Shown here one piece after another: positions 39,397 through 48,114 of a stretch of 64,000 bases of DNA; positions within the stretch are counted from its first letter, which is position 1, and the number at the start of each line of letters is the position of its first letter. Below the pieces are notes generated by a model. The model was given only the letters and a program-made list of their open reading frames with translations, had not been told where the DNA came from and did not search any database. The position numbers and the translations under genes were made by a program. Source of the DNA: Rhizobium mesosinicum (GTDB lineage Bacteria > Pseudomonadota > Alphaproteobacteria > Rhizobiales > Rhizobiaceae); the NCBI RefSeq assembly GCF_019511345.1, contig NZ_JAEUAK010000002.1, forward strand, positions 124,001 to 188,000. The letters are read 5' to 3'.

Positions 39397-40272
39397 TCAG
39401 CCGGCTTTCTTCATCTGCTCGATTCTCTTCTGTTCGTCCGCGACGTGCGCCCGTTCAACCGGCTGACTGAGAATGCGTGCGCGCCGGCTGAAGCGATACT
39501 GGAAGACCCGGAAGAGGAAGACCGGAATACCGAGAATATAGCGGCGCCAGAGGCGCGCCGGCTCCTGTACCAGGCGGTAGGCCCATTCCAGACGCATCAT
39601 GCGCACGGTCTTCGGCGCGCGTGGCACAGTGCCCGAAACGAAATCGAAAAGTGCACCGACCGTCAGAACGAGACGCGCGTGATCGGCGCGGATATTCTGG
39701 TGGACCCATTTTTCCTGCAGCGGCGTGCCCATGCCGACGATCAGGATATCGAGCTTCTGGCGCTCCACCTCGGCGATAACAGGTTCGGCATCGGCCTTGT
39801 CGAAAAAGCCGTCGGAAATCACGAAGAATTCGTGCCAGGGCGCATGCTTGGAAAAGTTCTCGGCCGCCTTCTCAACGACCGCGCGCGCGCCACCGATAAG
39901 GCCGATACGACGCGGCGTTTCCATGAAGGTCAGGAAGGCCGGCACGAAATCGGTGCCGTTCAGATTGGCGGGAAACGGCGAACCATGCGTGACCTGAGAT
40001 GCGATATTGAGACCGATACCGTCGGGCAGCACGAGGTTGTGCGACATAATCTGATAATACTCATCGTCTCGCAGGGCCGTCAGCATATTGTGGGCGTTGA
40101 CGAAGCAAACCACGGTCTGCCCGACGGGAATGGAAGCCAGTTCGTTGATGAAAACCAGCGCGTCGTCCCAGCCGAGATCGCAGACCGGCAGATCGAAAAT
40201 CGTCCGCCGCGATGCAAGCACCGCGAAGTTTGCAATCAGATTCATTCCAACCTCCTGCCGAGGGTGCGTCAT
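39397..40272 (-). CDS. WecG/TagA/CpsF-family glycosyltransferase
   Basis: This 291-residue enzyme probably transfers a sugar to a lipid-linked intermediate in surface polysaccharide assembly. Family motifs are visible: TVVCFVNAHNMLTALRDD, LPDGIGLNIAS, NLNGTDFVPAF, LIVGMGTPLQEKWV and LVLTVGALFDFVSGTVPRAP followed by RLEWAYRLVQEPARLWRRY. An alternative start at MNLIANF, nine codons later, has the better family fit. It lies 112 bp upstream of the chain-length-like gene on the same strand; a shared message is possible. Sugar and acceptor are unknown. Confidence 0.82.
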   Translation of the reverse strand: MTHPRQEVGMNLIANFAVLASRRTIFDLPVCDLGWDDALVFINELASIPVGQTVVCFVNAHNMLTALRDDEYYQIMSHNLVLPDGIGLNIASQVTHGSPFPANLNGTDFVPAFLTFMETPRRIGLIGGARAVVEKAAENFSKHAPWHEFFVISDGFFDKADAEPVIAEVERQKLDILIVGMGTPLQEKWVHQNIRADHARLVLTVGALFDFVSGTVPRAPKTVRMMRLEWAYRLVQEPARLWRRYILGIPVFLFRVFQYRFSRRARILSQPVERAHVADEQKRIEQMKKAG

Positions 40273-40489
40273 GCGCCCGACATCCCGGAAAATATAGCCC
40301 TACGTTTCCGCAGCGGAGGTCGTGTGAGGACCAGCAGCGTCCTGCCTGAAGCGATCTCCCCCAGCCCCGTGGCGGCCATCCTCCCAAGCTTGTGCCGGCG
40401 TTATATCAACTCGGTTTCAAACAACCCTTAGGAAAAATCCTTGAATTTTCCTGCGCGCATAAGTGGTTCATTAACCAAGGCGAGAACGC

Positions 40490-40517
40490 AGAAACGGCGC
40501 CTTTCGGCACCGTTTCT
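40490..40517 (-). terminator. Hairpin at the end of the flagellar operon
   Basis: AGAAACGGCGCC and GGCACCGTTTCT pair with one mismatch around TTTC, 20 bp after the last gene of the flgE operon. The tail on the minus strand (GCGTTCTCG) is not T-rich, so termination is inferred from position and stem strength only. Confidence 0.5.
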
Positions 40518-40536
40518 AAATGGTCGGTCGTGGTGG

Positions 40537-41079
40537 TCAGTGACCGGCGGCTGGCGTCGGCGTTTCGGATGCAGGTGCGGTCTCGACGATCTTGACCGTC
40601 GCGCCGATCTTCTGCGGCTTGCCGCCCGAATTTTCCTTCACGTCTTCCTTCGAGAGATAATCGAGCTGTTCCAGCATGACTTCGGCTACATATTCACCGC
40701 CGAGACGCTCGTTCATACCCTTCTTGATCTCCTCGCGGAAAGCCCCGGGATCGAAGGTCTTGATGTTGGAAACGTCGATCATCTTGTTGCCGACGAGCAG
40801 GCTGAAGAGTTCATCGGTCGTCATCTCCGTGATCGGGAGATTGAGACCGGCGATCATATCCTTGTGCATCATGAAGGAGATGCGGCCGAGGAAATAACCG
40901 TTGACCGCACCATTGCCGATGACAGGCACAGTGATCGTCTCGCCCTTCACAAGTTCGAGCGCGCTTTGCTTGGTATCCGCAACAGCCGGCGCCGGCGCAG
41001 TCGCCATGTTCACCGAGAAATAGACCGATGCCAGCGTGACGGCGCAGACCCAGACGCCTGTGAGGACAAGCTTGATCAT
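40537..41079 (-). CDS. Exported or membrane-anchored protein at the end of the flagellar operon
   Basis: This 180-residue protein has one N-terminal hydrophobic segment (VLTGVWVCAVTLASVYFSV), then a periplasmic region (GYFLGRISFMMHKDM, LLVGNKMIDVSNIKTFDPG) and a proline-rich C-terminus (ASETPTPAAGH). It overlaps the preceding gene by one base (TGATG), so it is translationally coupled to the flagellar genes. The layout, with a short cytoplasmic N-terminus, one membrane pass and a periplasmic domain, recalls FliL, but no FliL signature is clear. A motility role is inferred from the operon only. Confidence 0.65.
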   Translation of the reverse strand: MIKLVLTGVWVCAVTLASVYFSVNMATAPAPAVADTKQSALELVKGETITVPVIGNGAVNGYFLGRISFMMHKDMIAGLNLPITEMTTDELFSLLVGNKMIDVSNIKTFDPGAFREEIKKGMNERLGGEYVAEVMLEQLDYLSKEDVKENSGGKPQKIGATVKIVETAPASETPTPAAGH

Positions 41080-41459
41080 CAGTTATCCCGCGCGACAAAC
41101 TGTTCCTGGGAATAGGTGCCGTCAGCATCGGCATCCTGCACGGCATTCTTCAGAAGATCGGCAACGGCGCGAACTGCCTCCAGATGCGCTTCGACGCGGC
41201 GGGCGTTCAGCACCAGCTTCTTCTTCAGACCGTGAAGCTGGTCCAGATGCGAAGCGGCAAGTTCGGCCGGATCGGTGTCGCGAAAGAGCATCGAGAGCTC
41301 GTACAGGCATCGGCTCTTATGCGCATTGGAGACCTTGAGATCGAACTGCGGATCGCTGCCGATCCGGTTGTTCTCATTGTCGATTATCATTTCGAGGCGC
41401 CCGAGAACGGATTTGATCCTGTATTCGTTCGAAACTATTTCCATTTTATCCTCGATCAT
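41079..41459 (-). CDS. FlgN-like flagellar protein (putative export chaperone)
   Basis: This 126-residue all-helical soluble protein contains RIKSVLGRLEMIIDNENNRIG and a C-terminal helix (VRAVADLLKNAVQDAD). Size, helix content and position in an operon with the hook-associated proteins FlgK and FlgL fit FlgN, the chaperone for those two proteins. It starts within the flgJ stop (ATGA overlap) and overlaps the next gene by one base. Sequence identity to known FlgN cannot be judged by eye, so the name is tentative. Confidence 0.5.
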   Translation of the reverse strand: MIEDKMEIVSNEYRIKSVLGRLEMIIDNENNRIGSDPQFDLKVSNAHKSRCLYELSMLFRDTDPAELAASHLDQLHGLKKKLVLNARRVEAHLEAVRAVADLLKNAVQDADADGTYSQEQFVARDN

Positions 41460-42022
41460 GCGTCGCTTGTTGCGGACTTATTGTCGGCAGTCGGAGTCCC
41501 GAAAGTCTTGCGCTGAAATTCATCGATCATGCTCATCGCGGTCTTGCGATCGTCTTCATCGGTGGAAGCATTGACGATCTTGCCCTCCTGGCGATGGAGC
41601 TGCTCGGCATACATCTGCTTGGCAATGCCGATGCCGTCGCCCTTGGCCATGACGTTACCGAGTTGCTCGGCCATCATACCCTTCCAAATGTCGCCCGTTG
41701 CACCCTTGCCGAAGACATTCTCGGCCTCGCTCGGCAGCATGGATTTTACGAAGTTCTGCAGAACCATGGCCTCGAACTTCCGGTAGGTTTCCGGTACTTC
41801 CTCGGTCCTGGTGCGGTTCTGGATATTGTTCAGGCCGCTTTTCTGCTTGACGTGGTCGAGAATGTCGACTGCGGAAGAAAAACCGTTGCCGCTGTCGGCC
41901 AGGCTTGTCGCAGCAAAGGCCGCGCGGTTGGCCTTCAGCTTTTCCTGGGCAGCCTGGACCTCCATAGGGTCGGCCGCCTTGACGACATCCATCACCAGAT
42001 CGCTGGGGGGTGAAATAGCCAC
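41456..42022 (-). CDS. flgJ: Flagellar rod-binding protein FlgJ (no muramidase domain)
   Basis: This 188-residue protein corresponds to the N-terminal rod-capping domain of FlgJ. The motif FEAMVLQNFVKSMLPSEAENVF, with GATGDIWKGMMAEQLGNVMAKGDGIGIAKQMY, is the conserved rod-binding core. The C-terminal muramidase domain of enterobacterial FlgJ is absent, as usual in alphaproteobacteria. The SLT gene at 51967-52554 in the same cluster is a candidate for that activity. It overlaps the FlgN-like gene by 4 bp. Confidence 0.85.
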   Translation of the reverse strand: MAISPPSDLVMDVVKAADPMEVQAAQEKLKANRAAFAATSLADSGNGFSSAVDILDHVKQKSGLNNIQNRTRTEEVPETYRKFEAMVLQNFVKSMLPSEAENVFGKGATGDIWKGMMAEQLGNVMAKGDGIGIAKQMYAEQLHRQEGKIVNASTDEDDRKTAMSMIDEFQRKTFGTPTADNKSATSDA

Positions 42023-42056
42023 GTTACAATCCTCTAATGTAAAATCGTGGCGATTA

Positions 42057-42467
42057 TTATTTTTGAAGCTTGCTGGAGGCTGGCGTTGCGAACTGCTGAT
42101 CGATTACGTCGTAGACGGCATTGTCATCTGCCTCGCGACGCTCGGCCTGGAGGGCATCGAGCCTGTTTTCTTCGAGCCGGTCACCTTTTGCGCGCTCGCG
42201 CGTCAGACGCATTTCATGCACTTGCTGCATGCCGGTCAACTGCTGGTCCTTGATGCTCAGCCTGCCGAATCGATCGGCATAACTCTGCGAAAAAGCACGA
42301 TGGATAGGGTCCAGCGAACCCAGCGCAAGAATGGCGACGTCCATAGCTGCATTGACTTCGGCGCGCTGGCGGCTGGTCTCTGAGAGATCGTACTCCGCCA
42401 TCTTTTCAAGATGCCGCTGTACCGCGACCAGACGCTTGAGCTTGTCGGAGCGCTTCTTCTCGATCAT
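42057..42467 (-). CDS. fliJ: FliJ-like coiled-coil protein
   Basis: This 136-residue, highly charged helical protein begins MIEKKRSDKLKRLVAVQRHLEKMAEYDL and contains long heptad-like stretches (MHEMRLTRERAKGDRLEENRL). Size, coiled coil and place beside fliR fit FliJ, the cytoplasmic stalk of the export ATPase. I chose the ATG at 42467, 5 bp after fliR; a longer in-frame reading extends back through fliR and is not supported. In S. meliloti an unnamed orf occupies this place, so the symbol is provisional. Confidence 0.55.
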   Translation of the reverse strand: MIEKKRSDKLKRLVAVQRHLEKMAEYDLSETSRQRAEVNAAMDVAILALGSLDPIHRAFSQSYADRFGRLSIKDQQLTGMQQVHEMRLTRERAKGDRLEENRLDALQAERREADDNAVYDVIDQQFATPASSKLQK

Positions 42468-42472
42468 CGCCC

Positions 42473-43225
42473 TCACCTTCCCACATATAGTGCTGCGAAG
42501 GATTGGCCGAACTGGCTGATCATTGCCGCGATCGAGAAATAGAGCAGGAAGAGGCCGCCCATCAGCAGATAAGGCGTGGAGATGAAGTAGACCGGAATCT
42601 GCGGCGCGAGCTTGTTGATGAAGCCGATCGAGACATTGAAGATCAGTCCATAAATCAGATAGGGGCTCGAAAGCCGCAGCATAATGTAGGTGGTCTGTTC
42701 CAGCGTATCGGTGAAAGTGATGAGCGTGGAGCGCATCTGCATCAGGCCGCCAAAAGGCATGGTCGTGTACGAATCGATCAGCGCGCGGAAGACGATGTGA
42801 TGGAAATCCATGATGAAGAGAACCATCAGGCCGGTCATCATGATGAAGGCCGTCAGGCTGATTTCGGCCGAGTCTTCGACGACATCCGTCGTGCTCGGCT
42901 GCGTGTAACCAACCATCATGGAGACGATAGAGGCCGCGAACTGCAGGCCGAGCGTATAGAGGCGAGCGAGCATGCCATACATCACACCGATCAGCGATTC
43001 GCTGAAAATCAGGCCGATATAAGTGCCGGAACTGGTGTGAACGGACGGATAGACCGTGTCCCAGAGCACCGGCAGTACGGCAAGCGAAAGCGCGCCTGCA
43101 ATGAAGACGCGCAATTGCTCCGGCACACGGGCGGAAGAAAAACCCGGAAGGGTCAGCACGCAGCCGCCGATCCGGCAGAAAACCAGAAACAGCGCCAGAA
43201 CTGTCCCTTGCGGGTCTGAAATCAT
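42473..43225 (-). CDS. fliR: Flagellar export apparatus protein FliR
   Basis: This is a core membrane component of the flagellar type III export gate, 250 residues long with about six hydrophobic segments. The family start [21 protein letters not shown] and the loop [22 protein letters not shown] are typical. The later [33 protein letters not shown] matches the conserved C-terminal half. It overlaps flhA by 4 bp, indicating coupled translation. Confidence 0.93.
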   Translation of the reverse strand: MISDPQGTVLALFLVFCRIGGCVLTLPGFSSARVPEQLRVFIAGALSLAVLPVLWDTVYPSVHTSSGTYIGLIFSESLIGVMYGMLARLYTLGLQFAASIVSMMVGYTQPSTTDVVEDSAEISLTAFIMMTGLMVLFIMDFHHIVFRALIDSYTTMPFGGLMQMRSTLITFTDTLEQTTYIMLRLSSPYLIYGLIFNVSIGFINKLAPQIPVYFISTPYLLMGGLFLLYFSIAAMISQFGQSFAALYVGR

Positions 43226-45309
43226 GAAATCGAGCCCAAAATCTTGATTTCGATGCCCTTGGCCAGTTCCACATGCGAGAGGACGGGAAGCGTTGCGAAG
43301 AGTCGCTCGATGATCATACGGACATAGGAGCGCGTTTCGGGTGACGTGACAAGGGCGAAGGGCAGGCCTCTATCCATGAATTCACGGATAACCTTCGTCG
43401 CCTGCTCGCTGAACTCTTCCAGCGTGCGCGGGTCGATGTCGAATTCGACGACTTCGCCCTTCGCATCGCGCTTGAGAGCCTGGTGGAAGGCAAGGTCCCA
43501 TTTGCTGCCGAGTCGCAGGACGCGCAGCACGCCGTTGTCGGCAAGGTCGCCGCAAAGCTGCTGGGCCATGCGGATGCGGACGTGTTCGACGATCTGTTCG
43601 GTCTTCCTGACATGCGGGGCAAGTTCGGCGACGGCTTCCAGGATGAGGTGCAGGTTGCGGATCGAGACGCGCTCGGCAAGAAGCAGTTTCAGCACCGCCT
43701 GCAGACCCGAATAGGACATGTGGGACGAGCAGATTTCATCGGCGAGCTTCTTGTATTCAGGGTCGAGGCGATCGATCAGGATCTTCACGTCCTTATAAGA
43801 AAGAAGCTGCGGCAGATTGTTTCTGATAACCTCGCTCATATGCGTCAGCACGACCGAGACATTGTCGATCGGCTGGAAGCCTTCACGCTTCAGATCGTCG
43901 GCAAAGTTTTCGAGGATCGAAACCGCCGGCATGCCGAAAGCGGGCTCGCGGATTTCGTCGCCCGGAATGCTCGGTTTGCGGCCGGCGCCGGTGACGACGA
44001 GAACTTCGCCGACACGCAGCAGGTTGGAGGCGACAGTCGTGCCGTGGATGCGGATCTGGTAGGACTTTTCGGGAATGCCGATATCATCCGTCACCTTGAT
44101 TTCCGGCACGACAAAGCCGTACTGGGTCGCAAACTTCTTGCGCATCTTGCCGACGCGGAAGGCGAGCTCCTGATGGGCACCCAGAAGGCGGGTCGAGACC
44201 ATCTTGCCGAGAGCAAGCTCGATTTCTGACGTGCGGAGAACTGACTTGACCGAGTCCTTTTCGAGCTCCTTGTTCTGGACGACCTTCTTTTCTTCAGCTT
44301 CGCGGCGGATCTTATTTTCCGCTTCGACCTGACGCGGGATGAACCAGGCACCGAAGGCGAGAAGACTGCCGAGGATCACGAAGGGGACAAACGGCAGGCC
44401 CGGCATCAGGGCCAGGACGAGCATCAGCACGGCGGAGACGGAGAGCGCACGGGGATAGCCGCTCAGCTGATTGACGACCGCCTGGTCGGTAGAGCCGGTG
44501 GTGCCGCCGCGTGAGACGAGCAGGCCTGCGGCGAGCGAAACGATGAGGGCCGGCATCTGCGAGACGAGGCCGTCACCGACCGACAGCTTGACGAAGACAT
44601 CGGCCGCTTCGCCAATCGGCATCCCGTGACGGAAGTAACCGATGATGATGCCGCCGAAGACGTTGATACCAGTAATGAGAAGACCCGCAACCGCGTCACC
44701 GCGAACGAACTTCGACGCACCGTCCATGGCACCGAAGAAGGAGCTTTCTTCTTCCAGTTCCCTACGGCGGCGCTGGGCTTCCTTCTCGTCGATGATACCG
44801 GCAGAGAGATCGGCATCGATCGACATCTGCTTGCCGGGGATGGCATCCAGGGTGAAACGCGCGCCGACTTCCGCGATACGCGTGGCACCCTTGGTGATGA
44901 CGATGAAGTTGATGGTGATGAGGATCAGGAAGACGATCAGACCGATGACGAAGTCGCCGGACATGACCAGGCTTGCGAAGCCGGCAATGACGCCGCCTGC
45001 AGCATCGTGCCCCTCGTTGCCGTGCGAAAGGATGACTCGCGTCGTCGCAATGTTCAGCGCCAGTCGCGTCATCGTCGCGATCAGAAGAATGGTCGGGAAG
45101 GACGAGAAATCGAGCGGTTTCTGGATCCACAGGGCGACCATGAGGATCAGCACCGAGAAGGCGATCGAGAAGGCCAGTCCCATATCGATCAGGAACGGCG
45201 GGATCGGCAGGAAAAGGATGCAGATGATGCCGATGATGCCCATGGCAAAGCCGACATCACGCAGGCTCGGAGCGACTTTCGGAAGAGGTAGTGCAGGTGG
45301 TTGCGCCAT
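43222..45309 (-). CDS. flhA: Flagellar export gate protein FlhA
   Basis: This is the nonameric export gate, 695 residues long. The N-terminal half has about eight hydrophobic segments, with the FHIPEP-type signature region near [19 protein letters not shown] and the loop [31 protein letters not shown]. The C-terminal half is the cytoplasmic substrate-docking domain ([31 protein letters not shown]). It lies between fliQ (91-bp gap) and fliR (4-bp overlap). Confidence 0.96.
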   Translation of the reverse strand: MAQPPALPLPKVAPSLRDVGFAMGIIGIICILFLPIPPFLIDMGLAFSIAFSVLILMVALWIQKPLDFSSFPTILLIATMTRLALNIATTRVILSHGNEGHDAAGGVIAGFASLVMSGDFVIGLIVFLILITINFIVITKGATRIAEVGARFTLDAIPGKQMSIDADLSAGIIDEKEAQRRRRELEEESSFFGAMDGASKFVRGDAVAGLLITGINVFGGIIIGYFRHGMPIGEAADVFVKLSVGDGLVSQMPALIVSLAAGLLVSRGGTTGSTDQAVVNQLSGYPRALSVSAVLMLVLALMPGLPFVPFVILGSLLAFGAWFIPRQVEAENKIRREAEEKKVVQNKELEKDSVKSVLRTSEIELALGKMVSTRLLGAHQELAFRVGKMRKKFATQYGFVVPEIKVTDDIGIPEKSYQIRIHGTTVASNLLRVGEVLVVTGAGRKPSIPGDEIREPAFGMPAVSILENFADDLKREGFQPIDNVSVVLTHMSEVIRNNLPQLLSYKDVKILIDRLDPEYKKLADEICSSHMSYSGLQAVLKLLLAERVSIRNLHLILEAVAELAPHVRKTEQIVEHVRIRMAQQLCGDLADNGVLRVLRLGSKWDLAFHQALKRDAKGEVVEFDIDPRTLEEFSEQATKVIREFMDRGLPFALVTSPETRSYVRMIIERLFATLPVLSHVELAKGIEIKILGSIS

Positions 45310-45400
45310 AGCGATTCCGTCTCTTCATGAGAGGAGGCGGACATCAGAATCCGCCCAGTTCGGACCGACAGTTAAATGGCGAAGCTTGCGCGAAGTTGGC

Positions 45401-45667
45401 TCAGAAGCCGGACTGGATTCGCGAGAAGACCAGATTGGTAAAAATGGAGATCTGGGAGCCCACGAAAGGGGCAGAAATACCAACCGTCACGAGAACGGCG
45501 ACGATCTTCGGAACGAAGGTGAGCGTCGCCTCCTGCACCTGTGTCAGCGCTTGGATCAGCGCGATCACGAGGCCGACGACCATTGCCGCAATGACCGCAG
45601 GACCCGCAGCAACGAGAACGGTCCAGATCGCAGCCTGGAACAGGTCAAGTGCATCAGCTTCATTCAT
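45401..45667 (-). CDS. fliQ: Flagellar export apparatus protein FliQ
   Basis: This 88-residue protein has two hydrophobic helices separated by a short loop: AAIWTVLVAAGPAVIAAMVVGLVIALIQALTQVQEATLTFVPK and a second segment before SQISIFT. This is the characteristic FliQ hairpin of the export gate. It is followed by flhA after 91 bp and preceded by flgD after 112 bp. Confidence 0.92.
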   Translation of the reverse strand: MNEADALDLFQAAIWTVLVAAGPAVIAAMVVGLVIALIQALTQVQEATLTFVPKIVAVLVTVGISAPFVGSQISIFTNLVFSRIQSGF

Positions 45668-45779
45668 CGTCAGGCAACCTCATATCGCCTCGAAAGCAGC
45701 CAGCCCGGCTTTGACCGGACTGGTATCTTTGGCATCCTCAAAACGAACTGAAATCAGATCCCATTCGTTTTATGCGCAT

Positions 45780-46238
45780 TCAGGTATTTTCCGAACCGCT
45801 ATCGTCGCCCGAAGTGTTAGTCGGCGCCGAATCAGAAATAGATATACCGGCCTGGATGAGAATTTTACCGCCATTGTCCAGCGTTGCAATGAGGCCGTCG
45901 GAATAAACCTTGACGGATTCGACCGTGCCCTTGGTCTTGCCATCGGCGCTTTCCATGTACTTGCCGATATAGCCGCTTGCCTGGGTCAGGCTGGAGCTCG
46001 TCAGTAGCGTGTCGAGCTTCGAGTTCGTCTGGATCGTCTGCTCGACCTGCGAGAAGCTCGCAAGCTGCGACATCTGCTCGCTGGCATCCATCGGATCGGT
46101 CGGATCCTGGTTCTTCATCTGCGCGACAAGCAACTGAAGGAAGTTGTCGTAGTTCAGCGTGGCCTTCTGCTGCGCGGTATTGGACGAGCCATACGTGTTG
46201 CTGCCTCCACCCACGCTCTGGGGTGCGTCTACCGCCAT
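45780..46238 (-). CDS. flgD: Flagellar hook cap/scaffold protein FlgD (short form)
   Basis: This is the hook-assembly scaffold. The ATG at 46238 gives 152 residues with the FlgD core [38 protein letters not shown]. The protein is much shorter than enterobacterial FlgD (about 230) and lacks most of the C-terminal tudor/fibronectin-like domains, ending in a Ser/Thr/Asp-rich tail ([12 protein letters not shown]). Its start lies inside the flbT stop region (10-bp overlap). Short FlgD proteins are usual for rhizobia, but I could not check the exact family length. Confidence 0.88.
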   Translation of the reverse strand: MAVDAPQSVGGGSNTYGSSNTAQQKATLNYDNFLQLLVAQMKNQDPTDPMDASEQMSQLASFSQVEQTIQTNSKLDTLLTSSSLTQASGYIGKYMESADGKTKGTVESVKVYSDGLIATLDNGGKILIQAGISISDSAPTNTSGDDSGSENT

Positions 46239-46678
46239 GGTGCGATCTCCCTGCGAATCTGCTCGACCATAGTCGGAGGCAATTCGTGATTGTTGAGAAT
46301 GCCGTCTTCGATCGCGTAGAGACCGCGGATCGCCTTCAGCGCGTCGAAGGCGCGACCGGTCGAGACGAGTGCATCGATACGCTTCAGTTCGGCAAGGATT
46401 TCCTCGTTCTTGAAGCATGTGAGCAGCATCGTGATCGACTTCCGGAACATCGCCGTCGAATGTTCCTTGCCCTCGGGGTTGATGAGGATCATCTGGGCAA
46501 TGAAATAGAGCTGGCGGAGCGGCGTGGTCGCGCCTTCCGGTTGCAGCACGTGGTTTTCGAGAAGGAACGTCACATCATTCAGGAATTCCAGTGCGACCTT
46601 GCGGTCGACACGCAGGACAGCGCCGTTGATGAAGATTCTTTCTCCGGCCTTCAGAGAAATGCGAAGTGTACTTTTCAT
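46229..46678 (-). CDS. flbT: Flagellin post-transcriptional regulator FlbT
   Basis: FlbT acts on flagellin mRNA in alphaproteobacteria (a repressor in Caulobacter, an activator in some relatives). The 149-residue protein begins [41 protein letters not shown], which is the family start. It overlaps flaF by 4 bp and flgD by 10 bp. The flaF-flbT pair marks the alphaproteobacterial type of flagellin control. It lies in the hook operon, where it could couple hook completion to flagellin translation. Confidence 0.93.
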   Translation of the reverse strand: MKSTLRISLKAGERIFINGAVLRVDRKVALEFLNDVTFLLENHVLQPEGATTPLRQLYFIAQMILINPEGKEHSTAMFRKSITMLLTCFKNEEILAELKRIDALVSTGRAFDALKAIRGLYAIEDGILNNHELPPTMVEQIRREIAPWR

Positions 46679-47022
46679 TTAAGTCCATCCCTGATGATGG
46701 TGGTAACGTCGATGATGCCCTGGTAATTATTCGACTGACGTTTTCTAATTCGGTCGCATTCCTTCAATATCCAGATCGCAATCGAGATAAGGTTCGCTCT
46801 GAGCTCGATCTCCAACTGGTTGTCGGGATGCTTCAAATCCTCGATGAAGCTGATCCACACTCTTCGCGTATAGAAGAGAGCTTCAATAGACTCCCGGCTG
46901 TACTTTTCTTTGTCGCGCGCCACCGAAAGCAGTTCTATCGAACGTTCAAGAACCTGCCATTCCCGCTCTTTCGCGTCGGCAACCGAGTCTTGCATGACCT
47001 CGGCATAAGAGAACTGATACAT
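46675..47022 (-). CDS. flaF: Flagellar biosynthesis regulator FlaF
   Basis: FlaF is the partner of FlbT. In Caulobacter it is needed for flagellin synthesis or secretion. The 115-residue protein begins [32 protein letters not shown] and ends in the conserved helical region [24 protein letters not shown]. It lies 36 bp after flgL and overlaps flbT by 4 bp. Confidence 0.9.
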   Translation of the reverse strand: MYQFSYAEVMQDSVADAKEREWQVLERSIELLSVARDKEKYSRESIEALFYTRRVWISFIEDLKHPDNQLEIELRANLISIAIWILKECDRIRKRQSNNYQGIIDVTTIIRDGLK

Positions 47023-47058
47023 TCATGCATCCTTCTTTATATTGCGCGCCTTTGCTCA

Positions 47059-48111
47059 TCAAAGGTAGTTCACGAGACTCAACTGCTGGATCTTCGAGAC
47101 GATCGTGTAGGCGGTTTCAAGCTGGGTTTCCAAAGTCTTGACAAGGGTCGAGGCCTCATAGGGATCGACGCCCTGGATATCGACGAGCTTGGTCTGCATG
47201 ATGTTCGACTGAGCATCGAGGGCGTCATTCGCTTTCTCGACACGTTCCTGCGACAGACCGAGCTGGCTCGCCTGGGTAACGATACCAGTGGTCGCGCGGG
47301 TCGTATAGGTGATCGCCTTGGAGGAGACCGCACTCATCGCGTCGGTGCTGAGGCTCTGGCCCATCAGCGCAGAGGTCACTACCGTCGCCAGAGCAAAGTA
47401 ACGCATCCCCTCGGAATTGGCGCTGGTCGAGGACTCGACGACTTCCGAATTGCTGATACGGCTCGTCATGTTCTGACTGGACGCCTTGGACCAACCGGTG
47501 GTCGGATCCGTCCAGGCCGCTTCGCTGAACATCGGCTCTACCTCGGTCTCGATGAAGGTCTTCATCTCGTCGCCGGTGAGCTGGTTGACCGGCTTGGGTG
47601 TCGGCAAGCCTGCCGCATAGGCGTTCAGAGCTGTAACGATCGCCGCCGAAGTCGCAGCGGTTTTGTCGGTGAGCGGCTGAATGTCGGTGTTGATACCGGC
47701 AAAAAGATATTCGCCATTCACCATCGAGTTCGATGTATCCATCATCGTGGAAAGCGCACTCTTGGCCGACTGGATGGCGACCGTGATGCTGCCCGGATCG
47801 TGGCTGCTCTGAAGCGCGGTCAGCTTGGACAGGAAGCCGTCGCCCGCCTTCTTCATTTTATCGAGCCCGGTTTGAGCCGATTCCATGCGGGCGTCGACGA
47901 GAGCATTGCTCAGCTTGATCGACTTGATACGGTCCACTTCGCGCGTGAAGTCGATGCTTTTGGCCGCGTAACCGCCAAGCGATACACCGATATCGGCGTA
48001 GGTGCCGGTGGTCGCTTCCGTCGTTGCCTTCGACATCTGGTTCTGCGCCTGACGGATCGTCAACCGCATGGCATTTTGGATGGCCGAACTTGAAATAAAT
48101 GAGCTCTTCAT
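47059..48111 (-). CDS. flgL: Flagellar hook-filament junction protein FlgL
   Basis: FlgL (HAP3) joins hook and filament. The 350-residue protein has a flagellin-like N-terminal helix (SSAIQNAMRLTIRQAQNQMSKATTEATTGTY) and a matching C-terminal helix (MQTKLVDIQGVDPYEASTLVKTLETQLETAY), with a variable middle. It follows flgK by 3 bp. It has no cysteine, as is typical of exported axial proteins. Confidence 0.92.
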   Translation of the reverse strand: MKSSFISSSAIQNAMRLTIRQAQNQMSKATTEATTGTYADIGVSLGGYAAKSIDFTREVDRIKSIKLSNALVDARMESAQTGLDKMKKAGDGFLSKLTALQSSHDPGSITVAIQSAKSALSTMMDTSNSMVNGEYLFAGINTDIQPLTDKTAATSAAIVTALNAYAAGLPTPKPVNQLTGDEMKTFIETEVEPMFSEAAWTDPTTGWSKASSQNMTSRISNSEVVESSTSANSEGMRYFALATVVTSALMGQSLSTDAMSAVSSKAITYTTRATTGIVTQASQLGLSQERVEKANDALDAQSNIMQTKLVDIQGVDPYEASTLVKTLETQLETAYTIVSKIQQLSLVNYL

Positions 48112-48114
48112 GGC

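Noticed and set aside
42468..43274. N-terminal extension of the FliJ-like protein to 405 residues
   Set aside because: The extension runs through fliR in another frame and is shadow-like. The ATG at 42467 directly after fliR gives a normal FliJ-like length.
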